A stretch of 55,002 bases of DNA, from the NCBI GenBank assembly GCA_943331005.2, contig CALQJX020000026.1, forward strand, positions 1 through 55,002. Direction: 5' to 3'. The stretch is from Bordetella parapertussis (GTDB taxonomy: Bacteria > Bacteroidota > Bacteroidia > Chitinophagales > Chitinophagaceae). The notes below the pieces were generated by a model. That model did no database searches. It was given only the letters and a program-made list of their open reading frames with translations, and was not told the DNA's origin. Positions 33,339 to 42,459 of the stretch are shown in pieces; position 1 is the first letter of the stretch; the number at the start of each line of letters is the position of its first letter. Position numbers and translations under genes: made by a program.

Positions 33339-33791
33339 TTAGTCTCTGCTTTCGTCAAGTGCGCTTTGTTCGTCTCCTCCTAAACTATAATAATTGTTTT
33401 CTTCATCTTCTGCTCCTATCTGCTCAGCTGCATCATCTGCTTCACTACCGGGCACATCTAGCGAACTGCCTGCTGTGTTTTTGTACAAAGTGCCCTGCTC
33501 GTTCAGCAGATCATCTTCACCATCCAGACTAGCTCTGTTCAGTTCATCTGACTGCATATTCTGTTCAGCATATTCCAGCATTTCTAAATCCTCTGCTGTT
33601 ATATCAGCTTCCGTACCTGTCACGATCTTTCTTTCCATATCCCTGTTATCTGCTGCATCATCAAAGACCTGTTCCGGTTCGTATTGCTCCAATCGTTCCT
33701 TGCCATTATTATTACTCCCTCTTGTAATATCTTCTTTTCCGGGATAATGAGGATACCCCTGAAATTCATCTGCATTTCTCTTCTCTTCCAT
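33339..33791 (-). CDS. Highly acidic protein of unknown function
   Basis: I use the ATG at 33791 (MEEKRNADEFQG), giving 150 residues. An in-frame ATG at 33848 would add 19 unconvincing residues. Asp and Glu make up roughly a third of the chain. There is no signal, membrane helix, Cys or recognisable domain, and it is probably disordered. It is 68 bp upstream of the small membrane protein gene on the same strand. Confidence 0.6.
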   Translation of the reverse strand: MEEKRNADEFQGYPHYPGKEDITRGSNNNGKERLEQYEPEQVFDDAADNRDMERKIVTGTEADITAEDLEMLEYAEQNMQSDELNRASLDGEDDLLNEQGTLYKNTAGSSLDVPGSEADDAAEQIGAEDEENNYYSLGGDEQSALDESRD

Positions 33792-33970
33792 AACAATAGG
33801 TTTAAGACAAATATAACGTTTATTATCCGCAATAGTAGATTCATCCAATTACCTTAAACCTGTCATATCACTTACAATATACAGAAATCAAAACAGGAAT
33901 CAAATAGCACATAACAGTTATTTATGTGCTACATTTCACAATTCATACTTTACACTTACTTTTGCGCTCC

Positions 33971-36025
33971 ATGCTTCCTAAAGAACTACTCCTGAAAGCC
34001 TACAGGCTGATGATGACTGCACGTGCAATGGCAGAAACCTATGATGCCAACAGGCAGGTATGCAAATACGTTCATAGCACATCTAGAGGTCACGAGGCTA
34101 TTCAGTTAGCCACCGGCTTCCTGCTACAGTCCTGCGACTTTGTAAGCCCTTATTACCGCGACGAAAGCCTGATGCTGGGCATGGGTTACCGCCCATACGA
34201 GCTCATGCTGCAATTGCTGGCTAAGGCCGACGATCCGTTCACCGGGGGCAGAGAGTATTACAATCACCCAAACATACGCAGAGAAGGTTTCCCTGGCATC
34301 ATTCACCAGAGTAGCGCCACAGGTATGCAGGCAATACCTACTACAGGCGTGGCACAGGGTATCAAATACAGAGAGAAACAACAATTATCAGACTACCCTC
34401 TCCCTCCGGTTACTATCTGCTCTCTGGGCGATGGAAGTGTTACTGAAGGGGAAGTAAGTGAAGCATTTCAGTTTGCAGTTTTGCACCAGTTACCTATCAT
34501 ATACCTGGTTCAGGACAATGACTGGGGTATTTCAGTAAGCAGCGATGAGGCACGTACCATGGATGCATATGAATATGCAGCCGGCTTCAAGGGCATGGAA
34601 AGAATAAAGGTAGATGGCAGCGATTTTTCTGCATCCTACACTACAATGGCTGCTGCTATAGATCATGTGCGTAAGAATCGTAGTCCTGTGCTGGTTCATG
34701 CCAAGGTCCCCCTGTTGGGTCACCACACTTCGGGCGTTCGCAAGGAGTGGTACCGTACCGCAGAAGATCTTGCCAAACACAGCATAGACGACCCGGGCCC
34801 TAAACTGAAAAAGGTGCTGATGTCGGAATATGGCATTAAAGAAAAAGAACTCAATAGTATAGAGGAAGAACAGCTGGTCTTTGTTCAGTCTGAATTTGAT
34901 GCTGCTGTTGCCTCACCAGAACCCGATCCGGCTACTGTAACAGACCACGTTTACAGGCCATCTTCTGTAACCGAAGAAAGAGGCACCCGCTGCCCCGAGG
35001 GTAAAGATAAAGTGGTAATGGTTGATGCTGCCCTGCATGCGGTAGAAGAACTCCTTCAGGATCATCCCGAAGCACTTTTCTATGGGCAGGATGTGGGCAA
35101 AAGACTAGGTGGTGTGTTCCGCGAGGCTGCTACACTTGCCGATAAGTTCGGCGACAACCGCGTGTTCAACACAGCCATCCAGGAGGCATACATTATCGGT
35201 TCTACAGTCGGCATGAACGCTGTCGGACTCAAACCAATCGTAGAAGTTCAGTTCGCTGACTATATCTATCCGGGTCTCAATCAGCTTGTAACCGAGATCA
35301 GCAAATCCTGCTACCTCACTTGCGGCAAGTTCCCGGTCTCTATGATATTGCGTGTACCTATTGGCGCCTATGGTGGCGGAGGCCCATACCATAGCGGTAG
35401 TGTAGAGAGTACTCTGGCTACAATCAAGGGTATCAAAATAGCTTATCCAAGTAATGCGGCAGACATCAAGGGACTTATAAAAGGTGCTTATTATGATGGC
35501 AACCCTGTAGTGATGCTGGAGCATAAAGGACTATACTGGAGCAAGGTACCCGGCACAGAAGATGCCAAAACCGTAGAACCTGATCGCGATTATGTACTCC
35601 CGTTCGGCAAGGGCAATGTTGTACTTAGCGCATCAGACGAAGCTATAGACAATGGCGAATCTATCTGTATCATTACCTATGGCATGGGTGTATATTGGGC
35701 TAAAAATGCTGCCAAACAATTCCCCGGTCAGGTTGAGGTTGTAGATCTCCGCACAATCTATCCACTCGATGAAGAACTGGTCTACAGCACTGTTAAGAAA
35801 CATGGCAAGTGTATCGTGCTTACCGAGGAACAGCTGCGCAATTCTTTCTGCGAAGCTCTCGCCGGCCGCATTGCACAAAACTGTTTCCGCCAGCTCGATG
35901 CACCTGTTCAAACCATTGGGGCACTCGATCTTCCTGCGGTGCCCATGAATATGGCGCTCGAAGCAGCCATGCTGCCAAGTGCAGACAAGGTTGCAGCTCG
36001 TATAACAGAACTGTTATCCTGGTAA
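33971..36025 (+). CDS. 2-oxoacid dehydrogenase E1, fused alpha and beta subunits
   Basis: I take the ATG at 33971 (MLPKELLLKAYRLMM); the frame reaches 15 residues further upstream. The 684-residue protein combines E1 alpha (about 1-330; thiamine diphosphate motif GDGSVTEG...QDNDWGIS) and E1 beta (about 350-684; FYGQDVG, IQEAYIIGSTVGMN, RVPIGAYGGGGPYHS, HGKCIVLTEE). The arrangement matches the branched-chain 2-oxoacid (2-oxoisovalerate) dehydrogenase E1 fusion of Bacteroidota. A pyruvate-specific function is not excluded, and an E2 lies 13 kb upstream. Confidence 0.9.
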   Translation: MLPKELLLKAYRLMMTARAMAETYDANRQVCKYVHSTSRGHEAIQLATGFLLQSCDFVSPYYRDESLMLGMGYRPYELMLQLLAKADDPFTGGREYYNHPNIRREGFPGIIHQSSATGMQAIPTTGVAQGIKYREKQQLSDYPLPPVTICSLGDGSVTEGEVSEAFQFAVLHQLPIIYLVQDNDWGISVSSDEARTMDAYEYAAGFKGMERIKVDGSDFSASYTTMAAAIDHVRKNRSPVLVHAKVPLLGHHTSGVRKEWYRTAEDLAKHSIDDPGPKLKKVLMSEYGIKEKELNSIEEEQLVFVQSEFDAAVASPEPDPATVTDHVYRPSSVTEERGTRCPEGKDKVVMVDAALHAVEELLQDHPEALFYGQDVGKRLGGVFREAATLADKFGDNRVFNTAIQEAYIIGSTVGMNAVGLKPIVEVQFADYIYPGLNQLVTEISKSCYLTCGKFPVSMILRVPIGAYGGGGPYHSGSVESTLATIKGIKIAYPSNAADIKGLIKGAYYDGNPVVMLEHKGLYWSKVPGTEDAKTVEPDRDYVLPFGKGNVVLSASDEAIDNGESICIITYGMGVYWAKNAAKQFPGQVEVVDLRTIYPLDEELVYSTVKKHGKCIVLTEEQLRNSFCEALAGRIAQNCFRQLDAPVQTIGALDLPAVPMNMALEAAMLPSADKVAARITELLSW

Positions 36026-36034
36026 AAAGAGCTT

Positions 36035-37141
36035 TCAGGGAATCTTTATCGGAGTATTTCGGCTTGTATGTTTCTGTTCCAGCAACCATGCCTCACGGGT
36101 CACGTTGCCATAACTCTTTATGCCGTTTTCCTGGTGTTGCATGCGCAGGTAGCTGTCATAGATCTCTGCAGTGTATCTGCTGGTCAAGCCCCTGTATTTT
36201 CTGTTTATCTGCTCCAGCGTATCTATGTGCGCACGGGTAAGGCCATTCAGTTTTACCTCATACCCATTGGCAATTGCCGAGTCATACCTATACAACCTGC
36301 TATTGGCATACAACCACAGATTCAAATAGGCAGAATACTGAAAGTTCAAATCCCGGCTACGGGTGCACAAAGCATAGGACATCAGGTTAGCATCACCCTC
36401 AGCGGCTATTCCTGCCTGATGCGCCATTTCATGACATACCGTAAATGGCATCATGTAGTGTGGCACATCCATATTCACCTGCCCCTCTCCTGTAAAAGGA
36501 TTGTAGTAACCATCTACCGACATTCTTTGCATAAAGTAACCAAACAAGGTTGCTTTAATATTCAGGCCATATTCCTTCACCCTACTATCGGTAAAGGATC
36601 TGTAATATGCCTTAGCTCTTTGATTTATCTGATCGTAGGGTAGCTGAGAATACTGTGGTGCAGTTTTATTCAGCTTGGTCAGCAAAAATTCATTAAATGC
36701 AATAACTGATGCCAAATCAGAGGCTCTTCTTTCCTGCCTGCTTTGTTTGGGAGCCATAGGCAGCTCCCAGCTTTTACCCAGCGGTTCCTTATTGTAATTG
36801 GCACCCCAGAATAGTAGGAACAGAAAATAAGCTAGCAAAACAGTATTCAGTAAATTCAGGAAAGACTCTGCAAGCTTGTCAGAATACACCCTCCATTTCC
36901 TTATATAATATACCCACCTTAAAAGGGTCAGTAACAACCAGCCACCCAGCAGCACATATACTATATCACCAATACTCATAGGCGAAATATCAAATACCAT
37001 CAACCTCACAGACTGTATGTGTGGATATAAAAGCTGACTGTAAGAATTTACAAATGAAGGAAATTGTGATAAACAGAAAATAAACGACCACAATATCAAT
37101 AGCTGAAAAGCAAGTATCCAGGTCTTTGTTTTGATGTTCAT
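36035..37141 (-). CDS. DUF3810 membrane protein with metalloprotease motif
   Basis: I choose the ATG at 37141 (MNIKTKTWILAFQLLIL); the frame is open to 37252 but that part overlaps the gmk start. The 368-residue protein has three N-terminal membrane helices within the first 125 residues. A soluble domain follows with the zinc-protease signature VCHEMAHQAG (HExxH) and a downstream Glu in AAEGDANLMSY. This is the DUF3810 family of Bacteroidota and Firmicutes, whose substrate is unknown. Confidence 0.85.
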   Translation of the reverse strand: MNIKTKTWILAFQLLILWSFIFCLSQFPSFVNSYSQLLYPHIQSVRLMVFDISPMSIGDIVYVLLGGWLLLTLLRWVYYIRKWRVYSDKLAESFLNLLNTVLLAYFLFLLFWGANYNKEPLGKSWELPMAPKQSRQERRASDLASVIAFNEFLLTKLNKTAPQYSQLPYDQINQRAKAYYRSFTDSRVKEYGLNIKATLFGYFMQRMSVDGYYNPFTGEGQVNMDVPHYMMPFTVCHEMAHQAGIAAEGDANLMSYALCTRSRDLNFQYSAYLNLWLYANSRLYRYDSAIANGYEVKLNGLTRAHIDTLEQINRKYRGLTSRYTAEIYDSYLRMQHQENGIKSYGNVTREAWLLEQKHTSRNTPIKIP

Positions 37142-37236
37142 GGTCTTCCAAATTTCAAATTTCGCTTCGGTAATTCCAAATGCTCTTGTTTCATTAGAAA
37201 AAGAGCTGGATTTTTGCTTTATTCGCAGATAATAAC

Positions 37237-37815
37237 TTGTACATCTTGACAACAGGCAAAATAATAGTAATTACCGCACCCTCAGGGTCAGGCAAAACCA
37301 CTCTGGTTAAAAGATTGCTTGCCGCAGCGCCCAATCTCAAATTCTCTATCTCTGCCTGCACCCGCCAGCCAAGACCGGGAGAAGAACATGGCAAAGATTA
37401 CTACTTCTTCACAGAAGATAAGTTTCAGCAACTCATTGCAGAAGACGCCTTTGTAGAGTGGGAAATGGTCTATACCGGCAAATACTACGGCACCCTCCGT
37501 TCCGAAATGAACCGTATATGGGATGCCGGTGAAACACCATTGGTTGATATAGATGTAATGGGCGCTCTGGTGGTTCGCGACAAATACCCTGCTCAGTGCA
37601 TCACTATTTTCATTGAGGCTCCTTCTATGGAGGAATTGAGAAGGCGACTCATAGCTCGTGGCACTGAAACACCACAAAGTCTGGAAGAACGTATCAACAA
37701 AGCGATACACGAACTAACAGTTGCTCCGAATTTTGATAAGATCATTATTAATGACGATCTTGAACGGGCTACAGCAGAACTACTGGAAACAGTACAAACG
37801 TTTTTAAAAAATTAA
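37237..37815 (+). CDS. gmk: Guanylate kinase
   Basis: It converts GMP to GDP. The product (up to 192 residues) shows the P-loop ITAPSGSGKTTL, the GMP-binding SACTRQPRPGEEHGKDYYF and the LID region RRLIARGTETPQSLEERI. No ATG precedes the P-loop; the candidates are TTG at 37237 and TTG at 37246, the second giving MTTGKIIVITAPSG, closer to the family start. It is divergent from the DUF3810 gene. Confidence 0.92.
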   Translation: MYILTTGKIIVITAPSGSGKTTLVKRLLAAAPNLKFSISACTRQPRPGEEHGKDYYFFTEDKFQQLIAEDAFVEWEMVYTGKYYGTLRSEMNRIWDAGETPLVDIDVMGALVVRDKYPAQCITIFIEAPSMEELRRRLIARGTETPQSLEERINKAIHELTVAPNFDKIIINDDLERATAELLETVQTFLKN

Positions 37816-37881
37816 TATTTTTGAATATAACTTACTGTTCCAATCATTTAAAGGTCTGGAACTTTGATATACTGAACTAAA

Positions 37882-40191
37882 ATGGCTAAAAAACAACGCA
37901 CGCAAAACACCCCATCGGCACCGCAGGCCGAGAACCATGTTGTGGAAACAACTGTTCAGGATCCCGAAGTTGCTTTTAATTTCAGGGATATTGGTTCATG
38001 GTTCACCCATTTCAAGGGGCAGGCCATCATAGTAGCATTGCTGGCATTTGTGCTTTATTGCAATACGTTTAATCATGAGTTTGCGCATGACGACGGTATC
38101 GTTATCGTAAAGAACGAATATGTGCTGGAAGGTTTTGCCGGTATAAATGGCATCCTTACCAAGGACGCTTACGACAGTTATTACCGCCAGCTAAACACTA
38201 CCAACCAGCTGAAAGGTGGCCGTTTCCGTCCCTTGTCTATTGTCACATTTGCAGTAGAGCAGCAATTCCTTGGTGCAGTCTTACCCGAGAATGTAGATAG
38301 TGTACTCAAACAAAACATTTCCTATGGCGTTTCGGGCCCATCTCAGCAGCAACTGGTGCACAACATGCACGTGCGCCACGTGTTCAATACCTTTTGGTAC
38401 ATGCTTTCTGTAGTTGTGCTGCTTTGGTTCCTCAGGTACATAGTATTCAAAAAGCAGCCGGTCATTGCTCTTATTGCAACCATTCTGTTTACTGCTCACC
38501 CAATACATACAGAGGTTGTAGCCAACGTTAAGAGTCGGGATGAGATCATGTCCTTACTGTTCATGTGTCTCACGTTCATCTATGCATTTAAGTATGAAGA
38601 GGATAAGAACAAAAAATGGACGCTGGCAGCTGCATTAGTTAGTTTCTTCTTTGCCTTCCTTTCCAAAGAATATGCCATATCCATGCTGGCATTGCTCCCT
38701 ATTGCATTCTATGTTTTCAGGGGATATTCATTCTACAGGAGCATCACTATTATACTACCCTATATCATCATCGTTACACTGTATCTGGCAGTGAGGCTGA
38801 ACGCCGTAGCACCACCACCTGCCGAAGGTGGTAGCAATAGCTCAGGCGGCTTGCTGGTCTTACTGGGTATCATAGCAGCTGGTGCAGCCATATACATGTA
38901 TATGCGCCCTTCCAAAACACCCAACAACGACAGCGCTACTTTCTTCAGTAAGCTCACACCTTTCCTACCCTATTTCGGTATTGCTGCTATTTACCTCATG
39001 AAGCGTTTTGCTGAACTACCAGACGTGATTGAAAGTGCGGCACAGGAAGTACTCAATAACCCATACCTCTATGCCGAGGGCAATCAGAAGATAGCTACTG
39101 AGATAGCTTCTACGCTTTATTATATACAATTCCTCCTCTTCCCGCACCCACTTTCTGCCGACTATTCTTATGCACAGATCCCTTATAAAGAGTTTTCACA
39201 TCCAATGGTTTGGGCGTCTATCATAGTTCATCTGGGCATAATCTATATCATGTTCCGCTACTTCCCAAAAAGAAAGCTCAACGATAGCATTACCAGCCCA
39301 TCTTATATAGCCGATGGCAAGGGCATAATCTTCTTTGCAGGTGCATTCTACATGCTGCACTTGCTCATGATCAACAACCTTGTTTTCGATATAGGTGCTA
39401 CCCTTGGTGAACGTTTGATATACCACTCCTCAGTAGGTTTTGTAATTGTTGTGGCTTGGCTGCTCTATAAAGGTTTCGAGAAAATACAACCTGCTGCTAT
39501 CGGTCAGAAAGCGCTTGCGGCAACTGTCATTGTCATCACAGCCCTTATGGGCTTCAAAACCATAGACCGTAACACTGCATGGAAAAATGACAGCACACTT
39601 TTCGGCACTGATATTAAAACTGTTCCAAACAGCGTATTGGTAAATGCAAACGTAGCAGCATCCTATATCACTTTGGCCGATTTTGCCAAAGACTCTACAG
39701 AGAGAGCTCAATACCTGAAAGATGCCGTAAAGATCCTCGATCATACATTGTCGATCCATACCAAGTTTGTGGCGGCTTACCTCAACAGGGGTATTGCCTG
39801 GTACAAACTAGGCAACATAGAGAAGACGCAGGAGAACATCGAAAAGGTGCGTGCACTTTATCCTACCTATCCTACATTACCGGGTATGTACAAACTCATT
39901 TGCGATTACTACCTGAAGATAGGTTGGGAAAACTATGGCAAATTTGGCCGTTATTCCGAGGCCATCGAGGTGTACAAAAAAGGCTTGCAGGTAGACTCTA
40001 CCAACATGGATCTTTGGTACAATATGGGCGGCGCTTTCTATACCAACAGACAACCGGCAGAGGCAGTTTATGCTTTCCAGAGAGCACTGAAGTTGCAACC
40101 GAATAACCAACAGGCACAGGCTGGCGTAAATGCTGCTATGCAAATGCTGAACAGCGGCGCTCAACAACAACCTGCACCTAATAAGAAATAA
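37882..40191 (+). CDS. TMTC-like membrane protein with TPR repeats
   Basis: The 769-residue protein has about ten membrane helices (about 50-560) and C-terminal TPR repeats (about 610-755; AYLNRGIAWYKLGNIEKTQE, DLWYNMGGAFYTNRQPAEAV). The N-terminal FNHEFAHDDGIVIVKNE and TAHPIHTEVVANVKSRDEI match the PMT/TMTC-like family, in which the Asp pair after the first helix is the catalytic motif of O-mannosyltransferases. I infer a GT-C glycosyltransferase, perhaps for O-glycosylation of exported proteins as known in Bacteroidota. An Ala/Gln/Pro tail ends it. Confidence 0.85.
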   Translation: MAKKQRTQNTPSAPQAENHVVETTVQDPEVAFNFRDIGSWFTHFKGQAIIVALLAFVLYCNTFNHEFAHDDGIVIVKNEYVLEGFAGINGILTKDAYDSYYRQLNTTNQLKGGRFRPLSIVTFAVEQQFLGAVLPENVDSVLKQNISYGVSGPSQQQLVHNMHVRHVFNTFWYMLSVVVLLWFLRYIVFKKQPVIALIATILFTAHPIHTEVVANVKSRDEIMSLLFMCLTFIYAFKYEEDKNKKWTLAAALVSFFFAFLSKEYAISMLALLPIAFYVFRGYSFYRSITIILPYIIIVTLYLAVRLNAVAPPPAEGGSNSSGGLLVLLGIIAAGAAIYMYMRPSKTPNNDSATFFSKLTPFLPYFGIAAIYLMKRFAELPDVIESAAQEVLNNPYLYAEGNQKIATEIASTLYYIQFLLFPHPLSADYSYAQIPYKEFSHPMVWASIIVHLGIIYIMFRYFPKRKLNDSITSPSYIADGKGIIFFAGAFYMLHLLMINNLVFDIGATLGERLIYHSSVGFVIVVAWLLYKGFEKIQPAAIGQKALAATVIVITALMGFKTIDRNTAWKNDSTLFGTDIKTVPNSVLVNANVAASYITLADFAKDSTERAQYLKDAVKILDHTLSIHTKFVAAYLNRGIAWYKLGNIEKTQENIEKVRALYPTYPTLPGMYKLICDYYLKIGWENYGKFGRYSEAIEVYKKGLQVDSTNMDLWYNMGGAFYTNRQPAEAVYAFQRALKLQPNNQQAQAGVNAAMQMLNSGAQQQPAPNKK

Positions 40192-40225
40192 TCCCGATCA
40201 CAAAATCACTACTACAACCAAACAT

Positions 40226-41386
40226 ATGAAACGTTCCATCCTTCTAATGCTGGCATTTGTAATGTCTATCTCCTCTCAGGCACAGGAGGTAAAATACAAC
40301 GAACAGAATTGGGAAGGAATTCTGGCTTCCGCAAAAGAAGAGAAAAAGATCATCTTTTTAGACTGCTATACTGACTGGTGTGGCTGGTGCAAGGTCATGG
40401 ATAAAGAAACTATGACCAACCCAAATATTTCTTCGGCACTCAATGGCTACTTTATACCAGTGAAGATGGACATGGAAAAGGGCGAAGGAATAAAACTGGC
40501 CATGAAATATCACGTCACTGGTTTTCCATCATTCCTCTTCTTAGACTCAAATGGCCATTATATATACCATGCCGTAGGCTACCAGAAATTCGAAGAGTTT
40601 CAGAAATTACTGAAGGGTGTGCTTTCCGGTTCTAATAACTTTAGTGCACCCGGTTTCAGCGCTACGCTCAATGAAAACTACCCCAACTTTTATGTGAATG
40701 CTTTTGGTGGAAATGGTAAGCGCACATTCCCTAAAGCTGAAGAGGTAAGCTCTTTCCTGAGCAAACAACCCGATATGCTATCTGAAGTCAGTTGGGCCGT
40801 TTTTGCACGCTTTGGCGGCAACGAAAAACAGACAGCCTTCTTCTATCAGAATGTTGATGATTACAGAAAACTATATGGCAACACTACGGTAAACAATAAA
40901 CTCAATTCCCTGATTGGCGATAAACTGAATGATGCCATCAAGAAAAAAGACGACAAAGCCTTTGCTGATGTTCTGAATATGATCGACAAGTTCATAAAAG
41001 AAGATCCTGCAGGTGCTAAGATATACTCCAGCATTGCCTACTATAAAGCAGTGAAAAACTGGCCAAAACTACTTGATGCTGCAACATTATTCATCAATTT
41101 CAAAGGCTTAGACAATGCAGATTATATAAACTCCATGGCATGGGATATTTATGAAAACTGCACCGACAAAAATGTACTGAATCAGGCTGCAGGCTGGATG
41201 AATACAATTGTAAACAAGGAACCCAGCTACGCCTATCTGGACACCTACGCAGCACTGCTTTATAAAACCGGCAAAACAGCTGATGCAGCAAAATATGCGA
41301 CTATGGCTATTGAAACCGGTAAAAATGAAGGTAAAGATGTAAAATCTACTGAAGAATTACTGAAGAAAATGAATACCAAAAAGTAA
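40226..41386 (+). CDS. Exported thioredoxin-fold protein
   Basis: The 386-residue product has a signal peptide (1-20, ending SSQAQ), a thioredoxin fold (about 25-135) with the redox motif WCGWC (Cys52, Cys55) and cis-Pro in TGFPSFLF. A helical C-terminal half (180-386) ends in TPR-like segments (YAALLYKTGKTADAAKYATM). It lies 34 bp after the TMTC-like gene and probably acts in periplasmic disulfide reduction. Confidence 0.88.
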   Translation: MKRSILLMLAFVMSISSQAQEVKYNEQNWEGILASAKEEKKIIFLDCYTDWCGWCKVMDKETMTNPNISSALNGYFIPVKMDMEKGEGIKLAMKYHVTGFPSFLFLDSNGHYIYHAVGYQKFEEFQKLLKGVLSGSNNFSAPGFSATLNENYPNFYVNAFGGNGKRTFPKAEEVSSFLSKQPDMLSEVSWAVFARFGGNEKQTAFFYQNVDDYRKLYGNTTVNNKLNSLIGDKLNDAIKKKDDKAFADVLNMIDKFIKEDPAGAKIYSSIAYYKAVKNWPKLLDAATLFINFKGLDNADYINSMAWDIYENCTDKNVLNQAAGWMNTIVNKEPSYAYLDTYAALLYKTGKTADAAKYATMAIETGKNEGKDVKSTEELLKKMNTKK

Positions 41387-41403
41387 ACCACCAAGATTAC
41401 TTG

Positions 41404-42435
41404 CTAATGTTCTGGAAGAAATCGCTTGCCTAATTTTTCCTTCATCAACTTACTCATTGGCAATTCGATATAATATGTAATGAATGTAGCAAGTAATATT
41501 ACAATAGGTAGTGCTATAAATAATGAAGCAATAACAGTGTTTATATGTAGCTTATTGGTAAGAAAAGGTATAATTATTACCAAAGAAATGAACTGATGAC
41601 TCAAATACAATGCATAAGATATCTTACCAAGAAATAGTGTCCATTTCGAAACTATGAACCCCAGTTTGCCATTTACAAAAAGAGCAAATAACCCAAAATA
41701 TACAGACAGAATCATCGCATATTCAATCTGATCAATGTAGTATTTAGATCTGCCGGCATAATTAAACAATATGACCTGGCATATGAAACAAAGTACAAAC
41801 AAAGAATATTTCAGGGCATTATTACCTTTTGTTATCCTTATCTTATAAAGCAGGATACCCGCGAAGAACAAAGGAAAAAACTGTAGTAAGGGAACCCATT
41901 CATAAAGTGCCTCTGTGAATGTGCTGTTGAAATTCCTGATAACAACTACACATAACATAGACAGGACTAATCCAACTGCTTGTAAGTATTTAAGTAAACT
42001 GATCCTGAAAAGCACTAAGATCAATACGTAAAACAGCATCTCAATGATCATGGTCCAATATGGGCCATCAAGATTTCTGATGTCGAAGTACATTTGAAAC
42101 ATCGACATATTTGCAATATACTGAACAAGCAATTTATTGTCAATTGCATTTTTATCTACCAATCCATAGTAACATAACTTACACACAAATGTAAATGTTA
42201 CACAAAACCAATATGTAGGATACAGTCTGCTTACCCTGTTTATTATAAACGCTTTACTGTTCTTTATTTTTGAAACACTCATTAATATTACAAATCCGCT
42301 AATGACAAAAAACAGATCAACACCGGTTGTGCCTATTTGTAATAAGGAATAATGAAAAAGTACTACCATAAGAGCAGCAATACCTCTAAGTGCATCCAAT
42401 TCCCTATACCTCTCTACGTATTTATTATCCTCCAT
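41404..42435 (-). CDS. Acyltransferase family 3 membrane protein
   Basis: The 343-residue protein has about ten membrane helices and the family-3 opening ELDALRGIAALMVVLFHYSL (catalytic His in FHY), then GVDLFFVISGFVILMS and INRVSRLYPTYW. Members acetylate or acylate surface sugars (OatA/NolX-like). The substrate is unknown. Confidence 0.9.
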   Translation of the reverse strand: MEDNKYVERYRELDALRGIAALMVVLFHYSLLQIGTTGVDLFFVISGFVILMSVSKIKNSKAFIINRVSRLYPTYWFCVTFTFVCKLCYYGLVDKNAIDNKLLVQYIANMSMFQMYFDIRNLDGPYWTMIIEMLFYVLILVLFRISLLKYLQAVGLVLSMLCVVVIRNFNSTFTEALYEWVPLLQFFPLFFAGILLYKIRITKGNNALKYSLFVLCFICQVILFNYAGRSKYYIDQIEYAMILSVYFGLFALFVNGKLGFIVSKWTLFLGKISYALYLSHQFISLVIIIPFLTNKLHINTVIASLFIALPIVILLATFITYYIELPMSKLMKEKLGKRFLPEH

Positions 42436-42459
42436 TTATGATTCGTGAAATGGGAACTG

